A stretch of DNA of 64,000 nt from an uncultured Paracoccaceae bacterium (lineage in GTDB: Bacteria; Pseudomonadota; Alphaproteobacteria; Rhodobacterales; Rhodobacteraceae), in the NCBI GenBank assembly GCA_947492475.1, contig CANLNM010000001.1, positions 898,388 through 962,387 of the forward strand, read 5' to 3'. A model generated the notes under the pieces. The model did not search any database, had not been told where the DNA came from, and saw only the letters and a list, made by a program, of their open reading frames with translations. The position numbers and the translations under genes were made by a program. This document shows, piece after piece, positions 27,619 through 36,591 of this stretch. Within the stretch, counting starts at the first letter, position 1, and every line of letters starts with the position of its first letter.

Positions 27619-28362
27619 TCAGAGCAAGTCGTCTTGTTTGGGATCATCCGGAACAAAGGTGCAGCCGGGGTAGTTCAGCATGAACGACGCCAGATCAGGG
27701 TTCTTTTCGTGGACGTGCGCAAACAGCTTTGCCACAGCCAAGGTATCGCGTTCATCATAGGATCCTAGTTCCCGACAGATAAAGCCTTCGTCCTCGCCAC
27801 TCGCGAACATTTGCGTGGACCAAGCAACCCTTGAGCTGCCACATGCAGAAGCAAACCCTGCAATTGCATCAGCCGAGACCACCGGGTCAGAGTTAACCAA
27901 GCTGAGGCATCGTTCTGCAATCATCAAACAATTGCCGGCAAACCATTGTTCGAGATTGATGAGAATGGGCCTGTCTTCAATCGTTAACCATTCACTGTTC
28001 GGTATCCACCCATGCTGATGATCGGCGATTGTTGTCGATAAACCTCTATATCTTCCTCTCGGCCCTGTTCCGTCGCACCCTGTGCCGCCCTCGGAACACG
28101 CACAATGGATAACATGGGACAGAAAAAGATACGTTTGTTCAAACGCTTCATCATTAGGATGGGTAAGTTCAGCCAGCCAGGGCAAAGACGCATAGGTCGC
28201 AGGATAGATATCATCTTGATGATGCAGCTCTTCCCAGAAAAGCTCTTTGGCAGCTGCATCGTCCCATTTTTCGCAAAGTGCTTTTAGCTGAATATTAACA
28301 GACCGATTACCGTAGGGGCCGTATAAACGGCTCCAAATCCCATCTGAAAAAGCAATCTTCAT
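27619..28362 (-). CDS. Uncharacterised HEAT-like / immunity-type protein
   Basis: The 247-residue soluble protein has no confident function. A motif near residue 45, ELFWEELHHQDDIYPATYASLP, recalls the HQG-x-YPA-x-A-x-P pattern of HEAT-repeat proteins of the immunity or unknown type found in many bacteria. The remaining sequence has helical pairs and a Cys/Gly-rich insert (CACSEGGTGCDGTGPRGRYRG). The start at 28362 (MKIAFSDG) follows the family. It lies between the YbjN gene and proC, which I recall as neighbours in other Rhodobacteraceae, so it looks like an inserted single gene. No toxin gene is visible nearby. Confidence 0.55.
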   Translation of the reverse strand: MKIAFSDGIWSRLYGPYGNRSVNIQLKALCEKWDDAAAKELFWEELHHQDDIYPATYASLPWLAELTHPNDEAFEQTYLFLSHVIHCACSEGGTGCDGTGPRGRYRGLSTTIADHQHGWIPNSEWLTIEDRPILINLEQWFAGNCLMIAERCLSLVNSDPVVSADAIAGFASACGSSRVAWSTQMFASGEDEGFICRELGSYDERDTLAVAKLFAHVHEKNPDLASFMLNYPGCTFVPDDPKQDDLL

Positions 28363-28510
28363 AACGCCTCTTGCGGAAGTCACGGCAACCAGAACTTTGG
28401 CCACCAACCAGCCCCTCGCTGCGTGCTGACCAAAGGTTTGATTGGCAGATTTCCTAGGTTGGGCCGGATGATGATGTAGACATCAAAACCGAGTGACGTT
28501 TAACGGGACA

Positions 28511-29014
28511 TTAGGCCCTCCCGTAGGCCTCGCCTATGGCGATCTGGATTGCCTCACTCGCCGGACGTTCGGCCCATGTCACCAATTGCAATGCAGGATA
28601 ATAGCGTTCCGCGCTGGTCACGGCGGCGTTGATCATGGTGTCGACCTGATCGGGGCTGACGCCCTGGTCGCCATTCAGCAGCAAACCATAGCGATAGACC
28701 ATCAATTTCTGTTCGGCCCAATAGGTGAACCCGCCGGCCCAGCATTGATCGTTAATCTTATTCAACGCTTCATAAAGGGCTGGGATCCGGTCCTCTGGGG
28801 GTTCCATTTCGAACGTGCAAATCAATCGCAGCGTTTCGTCATAGGCCGACCAAGCCAACGTGATCGAATATGTCCGCCACTGACCCTCAACTGCCATGGC
28901 GATCTGATCATCGGTGATCCGGTCGAATTCCCAGTCGTGGTGTTCTGCAATATATTCCACAAGGTCAATGGGATGCACGTCATCATTGGTAATGAACTGC
29001 TCGGAAAGTGCCAT
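28511..29014 (-). CDS. YbjN domain-containing protein
   Basis: The 167-residue protein shows the YbjN fold: NDDVHPIDLVEYIAEHHDWEFDRITDDQIAM at the start, RTYSITLAWSAYDETLRLICTF, then the paired helices ALYEALNKINDQCWAGGFTYWAEQ. YbjN proteins are thought to be chaperone-like type III secretion or stress factors of poorly known role. The ATG at 29014 has GGAGG 7 bases upstream, so the longer upstream reading is not supported. Confidence 0.85.
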   Translation of the reverse strand: MALSEQFITNDDVHPIDLVEYIAEHHDWEFDRITDDQIAMAVEGQWRTYSITLAWSAYDETLRLICTFEMEPPEDRIPALYEALNKINDQCWAGGFTYWAEQKLMVYRYGLLLNGDQGVSPDQVDTMINAAVTSAERYYPALQLVTWAERPASEAIQIAIGEAYGRA

Positions 29015-29318
29015 ATCTCGGCCTCCTGTCTTCCAACATTGGGGAATTGGCAGCACCCCAAATGCTAGATACCTGCTCTAGGGAGGCGATACATAGTCAG
29101 CCTCCTTACTAGATATGGTGCTGTGCAAGAGGCGACCTGTAAAGCTATTTTTTGTGGATAAGTCATAATTCTTGTGGGTGAACGATCCACAGCCACTAAA
29201 TAAGGCATGTCGATAAAGTTGATTTCAGTTGGCAAATCCCCCCTCTGATTTGCCCCTTGCGATCACGTTCAGCCCGGTCCACTCTGCCGCAAATGTATCC
29301 CCAAATCGGAGCCCCCTG
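29015..29318. other. Divergent intergenic region, no feature recognised
   Basis: The 304-bp region between the divergent ybjN-like and peptidase genes holds the promoters of both. An AT-richer patch with TTTTTTGTGGATAAG around 29150 is present. I see no clear operator or hairpin. Confidence 0.4.
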
Positions 29319-30350
29319 ATGTCGCTGGACCTGTTAAAAACGCTTTGTGAAACCCCCGGTGTACCCGGCAACGAAGACCGCGTGCGTGATCTGATCACGT
29401 CCCAAATTGACGGGCTGTTTGATGAGGTGCGCGTTGATCCGATGGGGTCGCTTTTGTGCAAACGCAACGCTGACAAACCGGACGCGCCGCGCATTATGTT
29501 GTTGTGCCACATGGATGAAATCGGGTTTCTAGTCAGCCATATCAGCAAAGAAGGCTATCTGCATCTGACCCCGGTTGGCGGTTTTGATCCGCGCAATCTG
29601 TTTTCGCGGCGTGTGCTGGTCTGCACCGATAACGGCGATTATCGCGGCGTGATGAATCCGGGCGGCAAACCGATCCACATTTCGTCCCCCGAGGATCGTA
29701 AAAAAGTGCCCGCCGTGACGGATTTCTTTGTTGATATCGGCATGGGGGAAAAGGCGGCTGATCTGGTGCAGGTCGGGGATTATGTAGTCATGGACGAACC
29801 GTTTATGGAAATCGGCGACAAAGTTGTGTCAAAGGCGTTGGACAATCGCATTGCCTGTTGGCTGGGGATCGAAGCCATCAAAGGGCTGGGTAAACTAGGC
29901 CGGGGCGCAGAAATCCACGTGGCCTTTACCACCCAAGAAGAGGTCGGCCTGCGCGGTGCGCGCACGGCGTCCTATGCGATCAAACCCGACATCGGGCTGG
30001 GCATTGACGTAACATTGGCCTGCGACACGCCCGGCGTTCCCGAAAAAGATTACACCACAACCCAAGGCAAAGGGTTCGGCCTGCATGTGCGTGACGGATC
30101 CTTTATTGCTGACAAAGAATTGGTCCGCGAATTTGACGCCTTGGCCCGCGAAAAAGACATCCCATTTCAACGCACCATTCTGGCCGCCGGGGGCCAAGAC
30201 GGCGCCGCTGCCCAACAGGCCGCAGCCGGTGCGCGCGCCATCGGCATCACCGTGGGCACACGTTATATCCATACTGTGACGGAAATGATCGACACCACAG
30301 ATTTATATGCAGCCCGCGATATTCTGGTGGCCTATCTTTCCAAATTTTAA
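29319..30350 (+). CDS. M42-family metallopeptidase
   Basis: This 343-residue protein is of the glutamyl/deblocking aminopeptidase M42 group, cytoplasmic and usually dodecameric. Metal ligands fall in MLLCHMDEIGFLVSH (His), KALDNRIACWLG (Asp), TTQEEVGLRGA (catalytic Glu pair), IGIDVTLACDTPG (Asp) and TRYIHTVTEMID (His). The start at 29319 (MSLDLLKTLCETPG) carries GGAG 8 bases before; upstream codons lie in low-quality sequence. It cleaves N-terminal residues from peptides; specificity cannot be told. Confidence 0.9.
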   Translation: MSLDLLKTLCETPGVPGNEDRVRDLITSQIDGLFDEVRVDPMGSLLCKRNADKPDAPRIMLLCHMDEIGFLVSHISKEGYLHLTPVGGFDPRNLFSRRVLVCTDNGDYRGVMNPGGKPIHISSPEDRKKVPAVTDFFVDIGMGEKAADLVQVGDYVVMDEPFMEIGDKVVSKALDNRIACWLGIEAIKGLGKLGRGAEIHVAFTTQEEVGLRGARTASYAIKPDIGLGIDVTLACDTPGVPEKDYTTTQGKGFGLHVRDGSFIADKELVREFDALAREKDIPFQRTILAAGGQDGAAAQQAAAGARAIGITVGTRYIHTVTEMIDTTDLYAARDILVAYLSKF

Positions 30351-30497
30351 ACACACTGAACAACAATTGGGGTGTATAACGCCCCAATTGCCAACCCATT
30401 TTTCATTTAAAGTCTGACAGTTACGCTCCTCAAAAACTAAAGGTTGCGACAGAAATAAACTTCGCTCCATCATGCATCAGTGGAAAAGGGGCGGAAA

Positions 30498-31110
30498 ATG
30501 GATAACCGCAAAGCTCAAAAATCGCAGATCGTCGAAGGTGTGGTCGATCTTTTGCAACGTCAGGGGCCCCCATTTCCATCTTATGGGCAGGTTGCGGATT
30601 CCTGTGACCTGTCGCGCCAATTAATCAAATATTACTTCGACGAACCCGAAGATTTAATGTGCGAAGCTGGCGCAAGCCTATCGCATGGCTTTGGTCAGCG
30701 GCGTGGACACCCTAAAAGGCCCCAAACGGCTACAATTCATTTTTGATTTCTATTTTGATCTGGTGGACGACGTGCCCAAGCCACGTGACGACCAAAGCTA
30801 TGATGCAGCCATGGCATTTGCCGCTGGATCAACCCGGATTCGTGCAAATCTTAGGGCGCAATACACGCTGTTGGGTCAGGTTTTGCAACTAGAGATCAAA
30901 ATGCAATATCCCGATCTCAGCCTCGAAGATTGTGCAGAGATCAGCTATCTCTTTGTCTGCGTAATGTATGGGCATTGGAAACTGGTCGGGTCTTTGGGCG
31001 TCGCTGAGGATCACAAACTGATTGCGCGCAGGTCCATCGATAGAATCATCGCATCCTATGTCCATCAAGATCTGGAAAAACTGGGACATGTGCGCGTCTG
31101 GGAAACCTAG
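30498..31110 (+). pseudogene. TetR-family regulator gene with a frameshift
   Basis: Two overlapping reading frames together give one TetR-like protein. The first (30498-30746) supplies the winged HTH: DNRKAQKSQIVEGVVDLLQ then QVADSCDLSRQLIKYYFDEPEDLM. It then runs into non-homologous sequence. The second frame (+1 relative), from about 30660, reads KLAQAYRMALVSGVDTLKGP and continues with FIFDFYFDLVDDVPKPRDDQSYDAAMAF to VWET at 31110. The change lies near 30655-30665 and is either one extra base or two missing bases. No slippery heptamer is evident. It is a broken gene or an assembly error; the protein would otherwise be about 203 residues. Confidence 0.7.
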
Positions 31111-31297
31111 CGGTTTTTCATTTTGGAAATTTTAACCATCGTAAACATTGAAATTGACCGAATTGTTATGAAAACGCGCATTCAGGATCATTTTCAAATG
31201 GCAAAATCCTTAACATAAACATTGACACATCGCGGTCAGATAGACCTGCTTGGCCTGCGTTACAGAGCAAATAATTACAATATTCAAAGGGTTTGGG

Positions 31298-31855
31298 ATG
31301 AAAAATCTATTACTGGCGGCGGTTTTATCAGTCGGCACTTTGGTATCCGGAACAGCAAAAGCTGCAATTCTGGAATTTGATGTAAGCGGTGTGTTTTCTA
31401 GTGCCGGGTCTTTGGGGGGGAGTTTTCTGTTTGATACTTCCACCCAATCCATAACGGATATCAATGTGATCGGGGGCAGCGGATTCGGGTTGATCGGATA
31501 TGATTCATCGCTGACCGCAGAAGCGTCTCTGATCCGCGATGGTACGGACCCTGCCCCGTTTGATTTCACGAGTATCGAGCTCTATTCCGATGCATCTCAT
31601 TTGAGCTTGCTCAGATTTGACATCGGCGGCTTTCAGACCGTCATGCCCGGCTTGGCCATTGGCGCGACTGATTTTTTGGGTGTCACCGGAATTGAAATCG
31701 CGGCCGGTTCTGGCAGCAGTGCATTTATCGATTCAACAATTGTCGTAACTCGTTTGGCAGATCCGGGATTGCCTGCTGTTCCGCTGCCACCTGCATTGCC
31801 GATGCTTGCTGCTGGGATCGGATTGTTTGGGATCGCGCGCCGTAAGCAACGCTAA
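31298..31855 (+). CDS. Secreted protein with VPLPA-CTERM-like sorting signal
   Basis: This 185-residue protein has a signal peptide (KNLLLAAVLSVGTLVSGTAKA) followed by a beta-rich body. The tail reads VPLPPALPMLAAGIGLFGIARRKQR: the VPLP motif, a hydrophobic helix and a basic end. This is the layout of VPLPA-CTERM proteins, which are sorted by an exosortase in Rhodobacteraceae. The rest (FDVSGVFSSAGSLGGSFLFDTST) recalls extracellular matrix proteins of that class. The ATG at 31298 is chosen for the signal peptide. No exosortase gene is in the window. Confidence 0.8.
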   Translation: MKNLLLAAVLSVGTLVSGTAKAAILEFDVSGVFSSAGSLGGSFLFDTSTQSITDINVIGGSGFGLIGYDSSLTAEASLIRDGTDPAPFDFTSIELYSDASHLSLLRFDIGGFQTVMPGLAIGATDFLGVTGIEIAAGSGSSAFIDSTIVVTRLADPGLPAVPLPPALPMLAAGIGLFGIARRKQR

Positions 31856-31860
31856 ATCAA

Positions 31861-31891
31861 AAGCCCTCACAATTCGATTTGTGAGGGCTTT
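31861..31891 (+). terminator. Terminator of the VPLPA-CTERM gene
   Basis: AAGCCCTCAC and GTGAGGGCTT form a 10-bp perfect stem with a 10-base loop, 5 bp past the stop and followed by TTTCT. Confidence 0.85.
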
Positions 31892-31975
31892 CTAATTTCA
31901 AATTGCAGGTCATCAAAAACCAAGGCTTTGATTTGTTCAAAGCCGTACCCTCTGATTCAGCCTGCTTGCCAGCGA

Positions 31976-32218
31976 TCAATCTTTGGCTTCTAGCGCATCC
32001 AACCGCGCTTTTAGCGCTTCGTTTTCTTCGCGCGCCTTTTGAGCCATCGCGCGCACAGCGTCGAATTCTTCGCGTGTGACAAAATCACGATCCGCCAGCC
32101 AACGATCCATCACGGATTTCACGGCTGTTTCCGCTTCGTCTTTGGCCCCTTGCGCCACGCCCATGGCGTTGGTCATCAATTGGGACAGGTCGTCAAAAAT
32201 TTTACCTTTGGTCTGCAT
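31976..32218 (-). CDS. ubiK: UbiK-family ubiquinone biosynthesis accessory factor
   Basis: The 80-residue BMFP/YqiC-type protein aids the Ubi complex in making ubiquinone and binds lipids as a coiled coil. The start [20 protein letters not shown], the [16 protein letters not shown] block and the heptad C-terminal [16 protein letters not shown] match the family. It is divergent from lgt. Confidence 0.85.
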   Translation of the reverse strand: MQTKGKIFDDLSQLMTNAMGVAQGAKDEAETAVKSVMDRWLADRDFVTREEFDAVRAMAQKAREENEALKARLDALEAKD

Positions 32219-32359
32219 CTCAGCCTCCGATCGGGTTTGTCCCTATATGGGCCGCCGATCCGGCAATCTCAAGTCACTGTCTGGGTCTGGGCGCAAATGC
32301 CCGCCTTGGCCCCCCGTGACTTGGTTGACTTCCTGCCCCCCCTTGCCCAGAAAAACCCC

Positions 32360-33253
32360 ATGACCGGTATCCCATTTCCAAATCTTTCACCCGAAATCTT
32401 TTCGATCCATTTGTTTGGGTTTGAAATGGCGCTGCGCTGGTATGCGCTGGCTTATATCATTGGCATCCTGATCGGCTGGCGCATTGCGTTGGCGGCGATC
32501 AAACGCCCCGCGCTTTGGCCAAATAACACAGCGCCCTTGAACCGCGAACAGGTCGAAGATTTGCTAACGTGGATCATCATTGGCGTCATTCTGGGTGGGC
32601 GCATTGGCTATGTGCTGTTTTACGGCGAAGGCCAGTTTCGCACCGATCCCTTGTCGGCGCTGAAAATCTGGGAAGGCGGCATGTCCTTTCATGGCGGATT
32701 TGTCGGGGTAATCGTTGCTGTTTGGCTGACCGCGCGCAAATACGCAGCACCTGTGGGGCAAATGGCAGATATTCTGGCCATGACCGCGCCGGTTGGCTTG
32801 CTGCTGGGCCGGATTGCCAATTTCATCAACGCCGAATTATGGGGCCGCGCCACAACCTTGCCTTGGGGGGTGATTTTCCCCGGCCAGGCGGCCCAGGCCT
32901 GCCCGGATGTGGTCGGGGCCTGCGCCCGCCATCCATCACAACTCTATGAGGCCACCCTAGAAGGTTTGATCCTTGGTGCCTTTTTGCTGGTCATGGCGTT
33001 TCGGCGCGGCTGGTTGAAAACCCCTTGGCGTGCCACGGGCACGTTCTTTGCCTTTTATGGGATCAGCCGGTTTCTGGTGGAATTTGTCCGCCAGCCTGAC
33101 GCGCAATTTATATCCGAAGGCAACCCGCTGGGGCTGGCCTATCATATCAATGGATTTGGTGTGACCATGGGCCAAACCCTGTCCCTGCCGATGGTCGTCA
33201 TTGGCGTGGCCCTGATCATCTATGCCCACAAGAAAGCCCCAACCACCACATGA
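32360..33253 (+). CDS. lgt: Prolipoprotein diacylglyceryl transferase
   Basis: Lgt adds diacylglycerol from phosphatidylglycerol to the Cys of prolipoproteins in the inner membrane. The 297-residue protein has about seven helices and the signature residues in [28 protein letters not shown] and [26 protein letters not shown] follows. The ATG at 32360 starts near the family N-terminus ([12 protein letters not shown]). The upstream in-frame reading covers the divergent ubiK promoter and is not used. The next gene overlaps by four bases (ATGA). Confidence 0.95.
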   Translation: MTGIPFPNLSPEIFSIHLFGFEMALRWYALAYIIGILIGWRIALAAIKRPALWPNNTAPLNREQVEDLLTWIIIGVILGGRIGYVLFYGEGQFRTDPLSALKIWEGGMSFHGGFVGVIVAVWLTARKYAAPVGQMADILAMTAPVGLLLGRIANFINAELWGRATTLPWGVIFPGQAAQACPDVVGACARHPSQLYEATLEGLILGAFLLVMAFRRGWLKTPWRATGTFFAFYGISRFLVEFVRQPDAQFISEGNPLGLAYHINGFGVTMGQTLSLPMVVIGVALIIYAHKKAPTTT

Positions 33254-34308
33254 CCGCACTGCGTGATATCCTGCTGCGTCAGATCGCAACCACCGGGCCC
33301 ATGCCGGTGTCGGATTATATGACGACCTGCCTGCTGCATCCTGAACACGGCTATTACACCACCCGCGATCCGCTGGGCCGTGCGGGCGATTTCATCACCG
33401 CGCCGGAAATTAGCCAGATGTTTGGGGAATTGATCGGGCTTTGTCTGGCACAAAGCTGGATCGACCAAGGCCAGCCCAGCCCGTTTGTTCTAGCCGAACT
33501 TGGCCCCGGTCGCGGCACGTTGATGGCCGATATTTTACGCACCACAGCCAAAGTGCCGGGATTTAGCGACGCCGTTCAGGTCCATCTGGTTGAGGCATCG
33601 CCGACCCTGCGCGCCAGCCAATCCAAGCTGATCCCAAACGCCACTTGGCATGACAACATCGACACATTGCCCCAATTGCCGCTGTTTCTGGTGGCCAACG
33701 AATTTTTTGACGCCCTGCCGATCCGGCAATTTGTCCGTGATGGCGCAGGCTGGCGGGAACGAGTGATCGGCGCTGAGCAAAACGTTCTGACCTTTGGTCT
33801 TAGCGGCGCCGCCCCGCTCAGCGATCTGGCCCATCGACTGGACGACACACAGGATGGCGATCTGGTGGAAACCTGCCCCGCCCTGCCCGGCATCATGCGC
33901 CAGATCAGCACACGAATAGAAACCTTTGGCGGTGCGGCCCTGATCATCGATTATGGTGATTGGCATTCATTGGGCGACACGTTGCAGGCCCTAAAGGACC
34001 ATCAAACCATCGATCCCCTGCACCATCCCGGTGACGCCGACCTCACCAGTCACGTCGATTTCGAAGCGATCGCCCAACATGCATCCCCGGCCGCGTTTAC
34101 ACGTCTCACCCCGCAGGGCGTGTTTCTGGAACGGCTCGGCATCACCGAGCGCGCCAAAACACTGGCCACCCCGCTGTCGGGGCAGGCCTTAGAAAACCAT
34201 ATCGCCGCGCATCACCGCTTGACGCATCCCGAACAAATGGGCCACCTTTTTAAGGTCATCGGAATTTTCCCGACCGCTGCCACCCCACCGCCCGGACTTG
34301 AGACATGA
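33250..34308 (+). CDS. Class I SAM methyltransferase of the MidA/NDUFAF7 family
   Basis: The 352-residue protein has the SAM motif [17 protein letters not shown] and the family-specific [32 protein letters not shown] stretch at the start. [15 protein letters not shown] is the conserved post-motif II block. In mitochondria NDUFAF7 methylates a complex I arginine, and bacterial homologues may do similarly. It is the middle gene of lgt-midA-pgeF, with ATGA overlaps on both sides. Confidence 0.9.
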   Translation: MTALRDILLRQIATTGPMPVSDYMTTCLLHPEHGYYTTRDPLGRAGDFITAPEISQMFGELIGLCLAQSWIDQGQPSPFVLAELGPGRGTLMADILRTTAKVPGFSDAVQVHLVEASPTLRASQSKLIPNATWHDNIDTLPQLPLFLVANEFFDALPIRQFVRDGAGWRERVIGAEQNVLTFGLSGAAPLSDLAHRLDDTQDGDLVETCPALPGIMRQISTRIETFGGAALIIDYGDWHSLGDTLQALKDHQTIDPLHHPGDADLTSHVDFEAIAQHASPAAFTRLTPQGVFLERLGITERAKTLATPLSGQALENHIAAHHRLTHPEQMGHLFKVIGIFPTAATPPPGLET

Positions 34309-35060
34309 CCCTGGAAATCATCACCTCTGAGCTTTTGACCCCTGTTCGTCATGGGTTTTTCACCCGCCTTGGTGGCGCATCCTCTGGCGTTTTCAAGGGT
34401 TTGAACTGCGGCATAGGCAGTTCCGATCAGGCCGAAGCCGTGACCATGAACCGGACCCGCGTCGCAGAGGCCATGCAGGCCGACCCCAGCCAATTGGCAC
34501 GAATGCATCAAATCCATTCTGCCGATGTTGTGACCGTTACGACCCCCTCACCTGAAGCGCCCAAAGCCGACGGGATGGTGACCAATCAGCCCGGTATCGT
34601 GCTCAGCGTACTGACCGCTGATTGCCAGCCCGTGCTGTTTTCCGACCCAGAGGCCGGCGTAATCGGCGCGGCCCATGCGGGATCAAAGGGCGCGTTGGCG
34701 GGTGTTTTGCAAAACACCATCGCCGCCATGGAAAACCTAGGCGCGAAACGCGGCAACATTTGCGCGGTCATCGGCCCAACCATTTCCCAGCGCGCCTACG
34801 AAGTGGGGCCTGACTTTATGGATGATTTCATGATCGAAGATCCGACCTATGTGCGGTTCTTTGCCGGGGGTCAGGGCGACCGGATGCAGTTTGATCTGCC
34901 TGCTTTTGGGCTTCATTGCCTGCGCGAGGCGGGTGTCGGGCAGGCTGAATGGACCCGCCACTGCACCTATAGCGATCCCGACCGTTTCTTTAGCTATCGT
35001 CGTTGTGTGCATCAGAAAGAGGCCGATTACGGCCGATTGATCGCTACGATCCGGCTATGA
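34305..35060 (+). CDS. pgeF: Peptidoglycan editing factor PgeF (laccase-domain, YfiH type)
   Basis: The 251-residue Cu/Zn oxidoreductase-fold protein (COG1496) is known from E. coli as an enzyme that removes misincorporated L-Ser from peptidoglycan stems. Metal ligands and landmarks are visible: GVFKGLNCG, MHQIHSADVVTV, LTADCQPVLFSD, AAHAGSKGALAGVL and HCTYSDPDRFFSYRR. It ends the lgt operon and overlaps midA by four bases. Confidence 0.88.
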   Translation: MTLEIITSELLTPVRHGFFTRLGGASSGVFKGLNCGIGSSDQAEAVTMNRTRVAEAMQADPSQLARMHQIHSADVVTVTTPSPEAPKADGMVTNQPGIVLSVLTADCQPVLFSDPEAGVIGAAHAGSKGALAGVLQNTIAAMENLGAKRGNICAVIGPTISQRAYEVGPDFMDDFMIEDPTYVRFFAGGQGDRMQFDLPAFGLHCLREAGVGQAEWTRHCTYSDPDRFFSYRRCVHQKEADYGRLIATIRL

Positions 35061-35327
35061 TCTGGGCGGATTTGGGGCAATCCACAGCCCTTGATTGGTC
35101 ACAATTCCAGAAACAATACCCGCTCTTTGATCCCAACTGATCAACAATTCCTGCAAAACAAGGGCATCGCGACGGTCGTTGCGGTCATCTGCTTGCGTCA
35201 CATTTCATCGGGAAAATTTTAGAAAAACTTTTCACAACGCCCAAATAGCGCCGCTTTGCACCGCCATATTGATCCCAACGCCGCGTTGACCGTCATCAAC
35301 CGGCACCAGAACCAAGGAGCGAGCAGA

Positions 35328-35480
35328 ATGAAAATCAAAACCCGTTGGATCGAAGGCATCAAAGCTGAGGCAGCCAAAGACACAACCCGCCTGCCATGGG
35401 AACGTGGTTTGCCGCGCCAAGCGATGATCGCGCGCCGCAACACGACACCAGCCCCGGCACGCAAAACCGCCAACGGCTAA
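35328..35480 (+). CDS. Small basic protein (50 aa), conserved hypothetical
   Basis: [20 protein letters not shown] begins a 50-residue basic protein rich in Arg, Thr and Ala. AAGGAG lies 9 bases before the ATG at 35328, which is a good ribosome site. A terminator hairpin follows 25 bp after the stop. That gene-like setting, with codons like those of the neighbours, supports a real gene. I believe similar short proteins occur in other Rhodobacteraceae. Function is unknown. Confidence 0.6.
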   Translation: MKIKTRWIEGIKAEAAKDTTRLPWERGLPRQAMIARRNTTPAPARKTANG

Positions 35481-35505
35481 CTCCGCCACATTATTTTCCC
35501 CCGTG

Positions 35506-35533
35506 AAAGGCCGCGTATCATGCGCGGCTTTTT
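35506..35533 (+). terminator. Rho-independent terminator of the small basic gene
   Basis: A GCCGCG stem arm, a 7-base loop (TATCATG) and CGCGGC are flanked by AAAG and TTTTT, a compact intrinsic terminator. Confidence 0.8.
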
Positions 35534-35763
35534 GCGTTTCTACGGTGCAATAAAACCCTGATCAGAATCAGAATGTGGCAGTTTCGTTTACGACTTCGCA
35601 ACAATTCCAACCTAGATTTAGATATTGATCGCGTTAACCGTGTTTTTGGCCCTGAATTTTGACAGGTCGACCCCGAATTCGTCACATTCAGGGAAATTAA
35701 ACGTCAGTCAGATGTTGTCGGTGGGGGCCGGCAGATGATGTGACCAACAGTGTTGGTGTAAAC

Positions 35764-36573
35764 ATGTCTATGACCCCCAATGCTGCACATGGTGCGGCAA
35801 CACAGAAATTACCTTCGGTCCCTCGGGATCGGTTCGCTCGGACAGAAGGGCGACTTCCTCGCATAAAGCCTCTCATGCGGAAATACGAAGTCGCCCATCT
35901 GGCCAACAACGGCGATATCGCCGAATTTTCCCGCATTGCACCTGCCACTGCCGCCTTTGAAGAAAGCTTTGCCGCCTTTGCGCGTGGGACATTGTTTCAA
36001 ACCAATCATGGTCAAATGGCCATCGAAGACATCCTGCCCGGTGATGAAATCCAAACGGTTGATGCCGGGTTTCAGCCGCTGATTTGGCGTGGCGGGATGA
36101 CCATTATCCCCGGCGCTGTCGGCCAATCACCTGACATGGGTACGCTGATCCGCGTGTCCGCCGACAGTCTGGGCATTGCACGACCGATGTTTGACCTAAT
36201 CCTTGGCCCAAAGGCGCGCCTGTTCAACGGCAGCCATAACGCTCAGGTTTTGTCGCGCACTGACGGTGCGTATATCCCTGCCCGCGATTATATCGACGGG
36301 AATAATGTGATCGAACTGGCTCCGCCCAGCCCGGTTCAGGTGTTCCATCTGGGCTTTGCCCATCAACACCGCGTTGTGGCCAATGGCGTTGAAGTCGAAA
36401 CACAGCATCCCGGAACCCTGCATGAATTGGGGCTGCGCGGTGATATGCTGACGCTTTACATGTCACTGTTCCCACATGTTCAGCAATTTTCTGATTTTGG
36501 TGCGCTGCGTTACCCGCGGTTGCGCAAATCGGATCTGGACATGTTGAATGAATTGTCTGGGGTGGTCGCCTAA
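35764..36573 (+). CDS. Hint-domain protein lacking the N-terminal nucleophilic Cys
   Basis: The 269-residue protein has an intein/hedgehog-type Hint fold: ARGTLFQTNHGQMAIEDILPGDEIQTVD and FQPLIWRGGMTII at its start, GSHNAQVLSRTDGAYIPARDYIDG and HLGFAHQHRVVANGVEVETQHPG later. Roseobacter Hint proteins usually read CFTPGTLI. Here the aligned position is Ala (AFARGTLF), so self-cleavage is probably lost. The N-terminal ~75 residues carry no fold that I recognise. The start is unsure: the GTG at 35740 is also possible, and neither start has a strong ribosome site. Confidence 0.8.
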   Translation: MSMTPNAAHGAATQKLPSVPRDRFARTEGRLPRIKPLMRKYEVAHLANNGDIAEFSRIAPATAAFEESFAAFARGTLFQTNHGQMAIEDILPGDEIQTVDAGFQPLIWRGGMTIIPGAVGQSPDMGTLIRVSADSLGIARPMFDLILGPKARLFNGSHNAQVLSRTDGAYIPARDYIDGNNVIELAPPSPVQVFHLGFAHQHRVVANGVEVETQHPGTLHELGLRGDMLTLYMSLFPHVQQFSDFGALRYPRLRKSDLDMLNELSGVVA

Positions 36574-36591
36574 CACATGGCCTGCGACCAA

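Noticed and set aside
32039..32359. 107-codon extension of lgt
   Set aside because: It runs antisense through ubiK and its promoter; family alignment starts at 32360.
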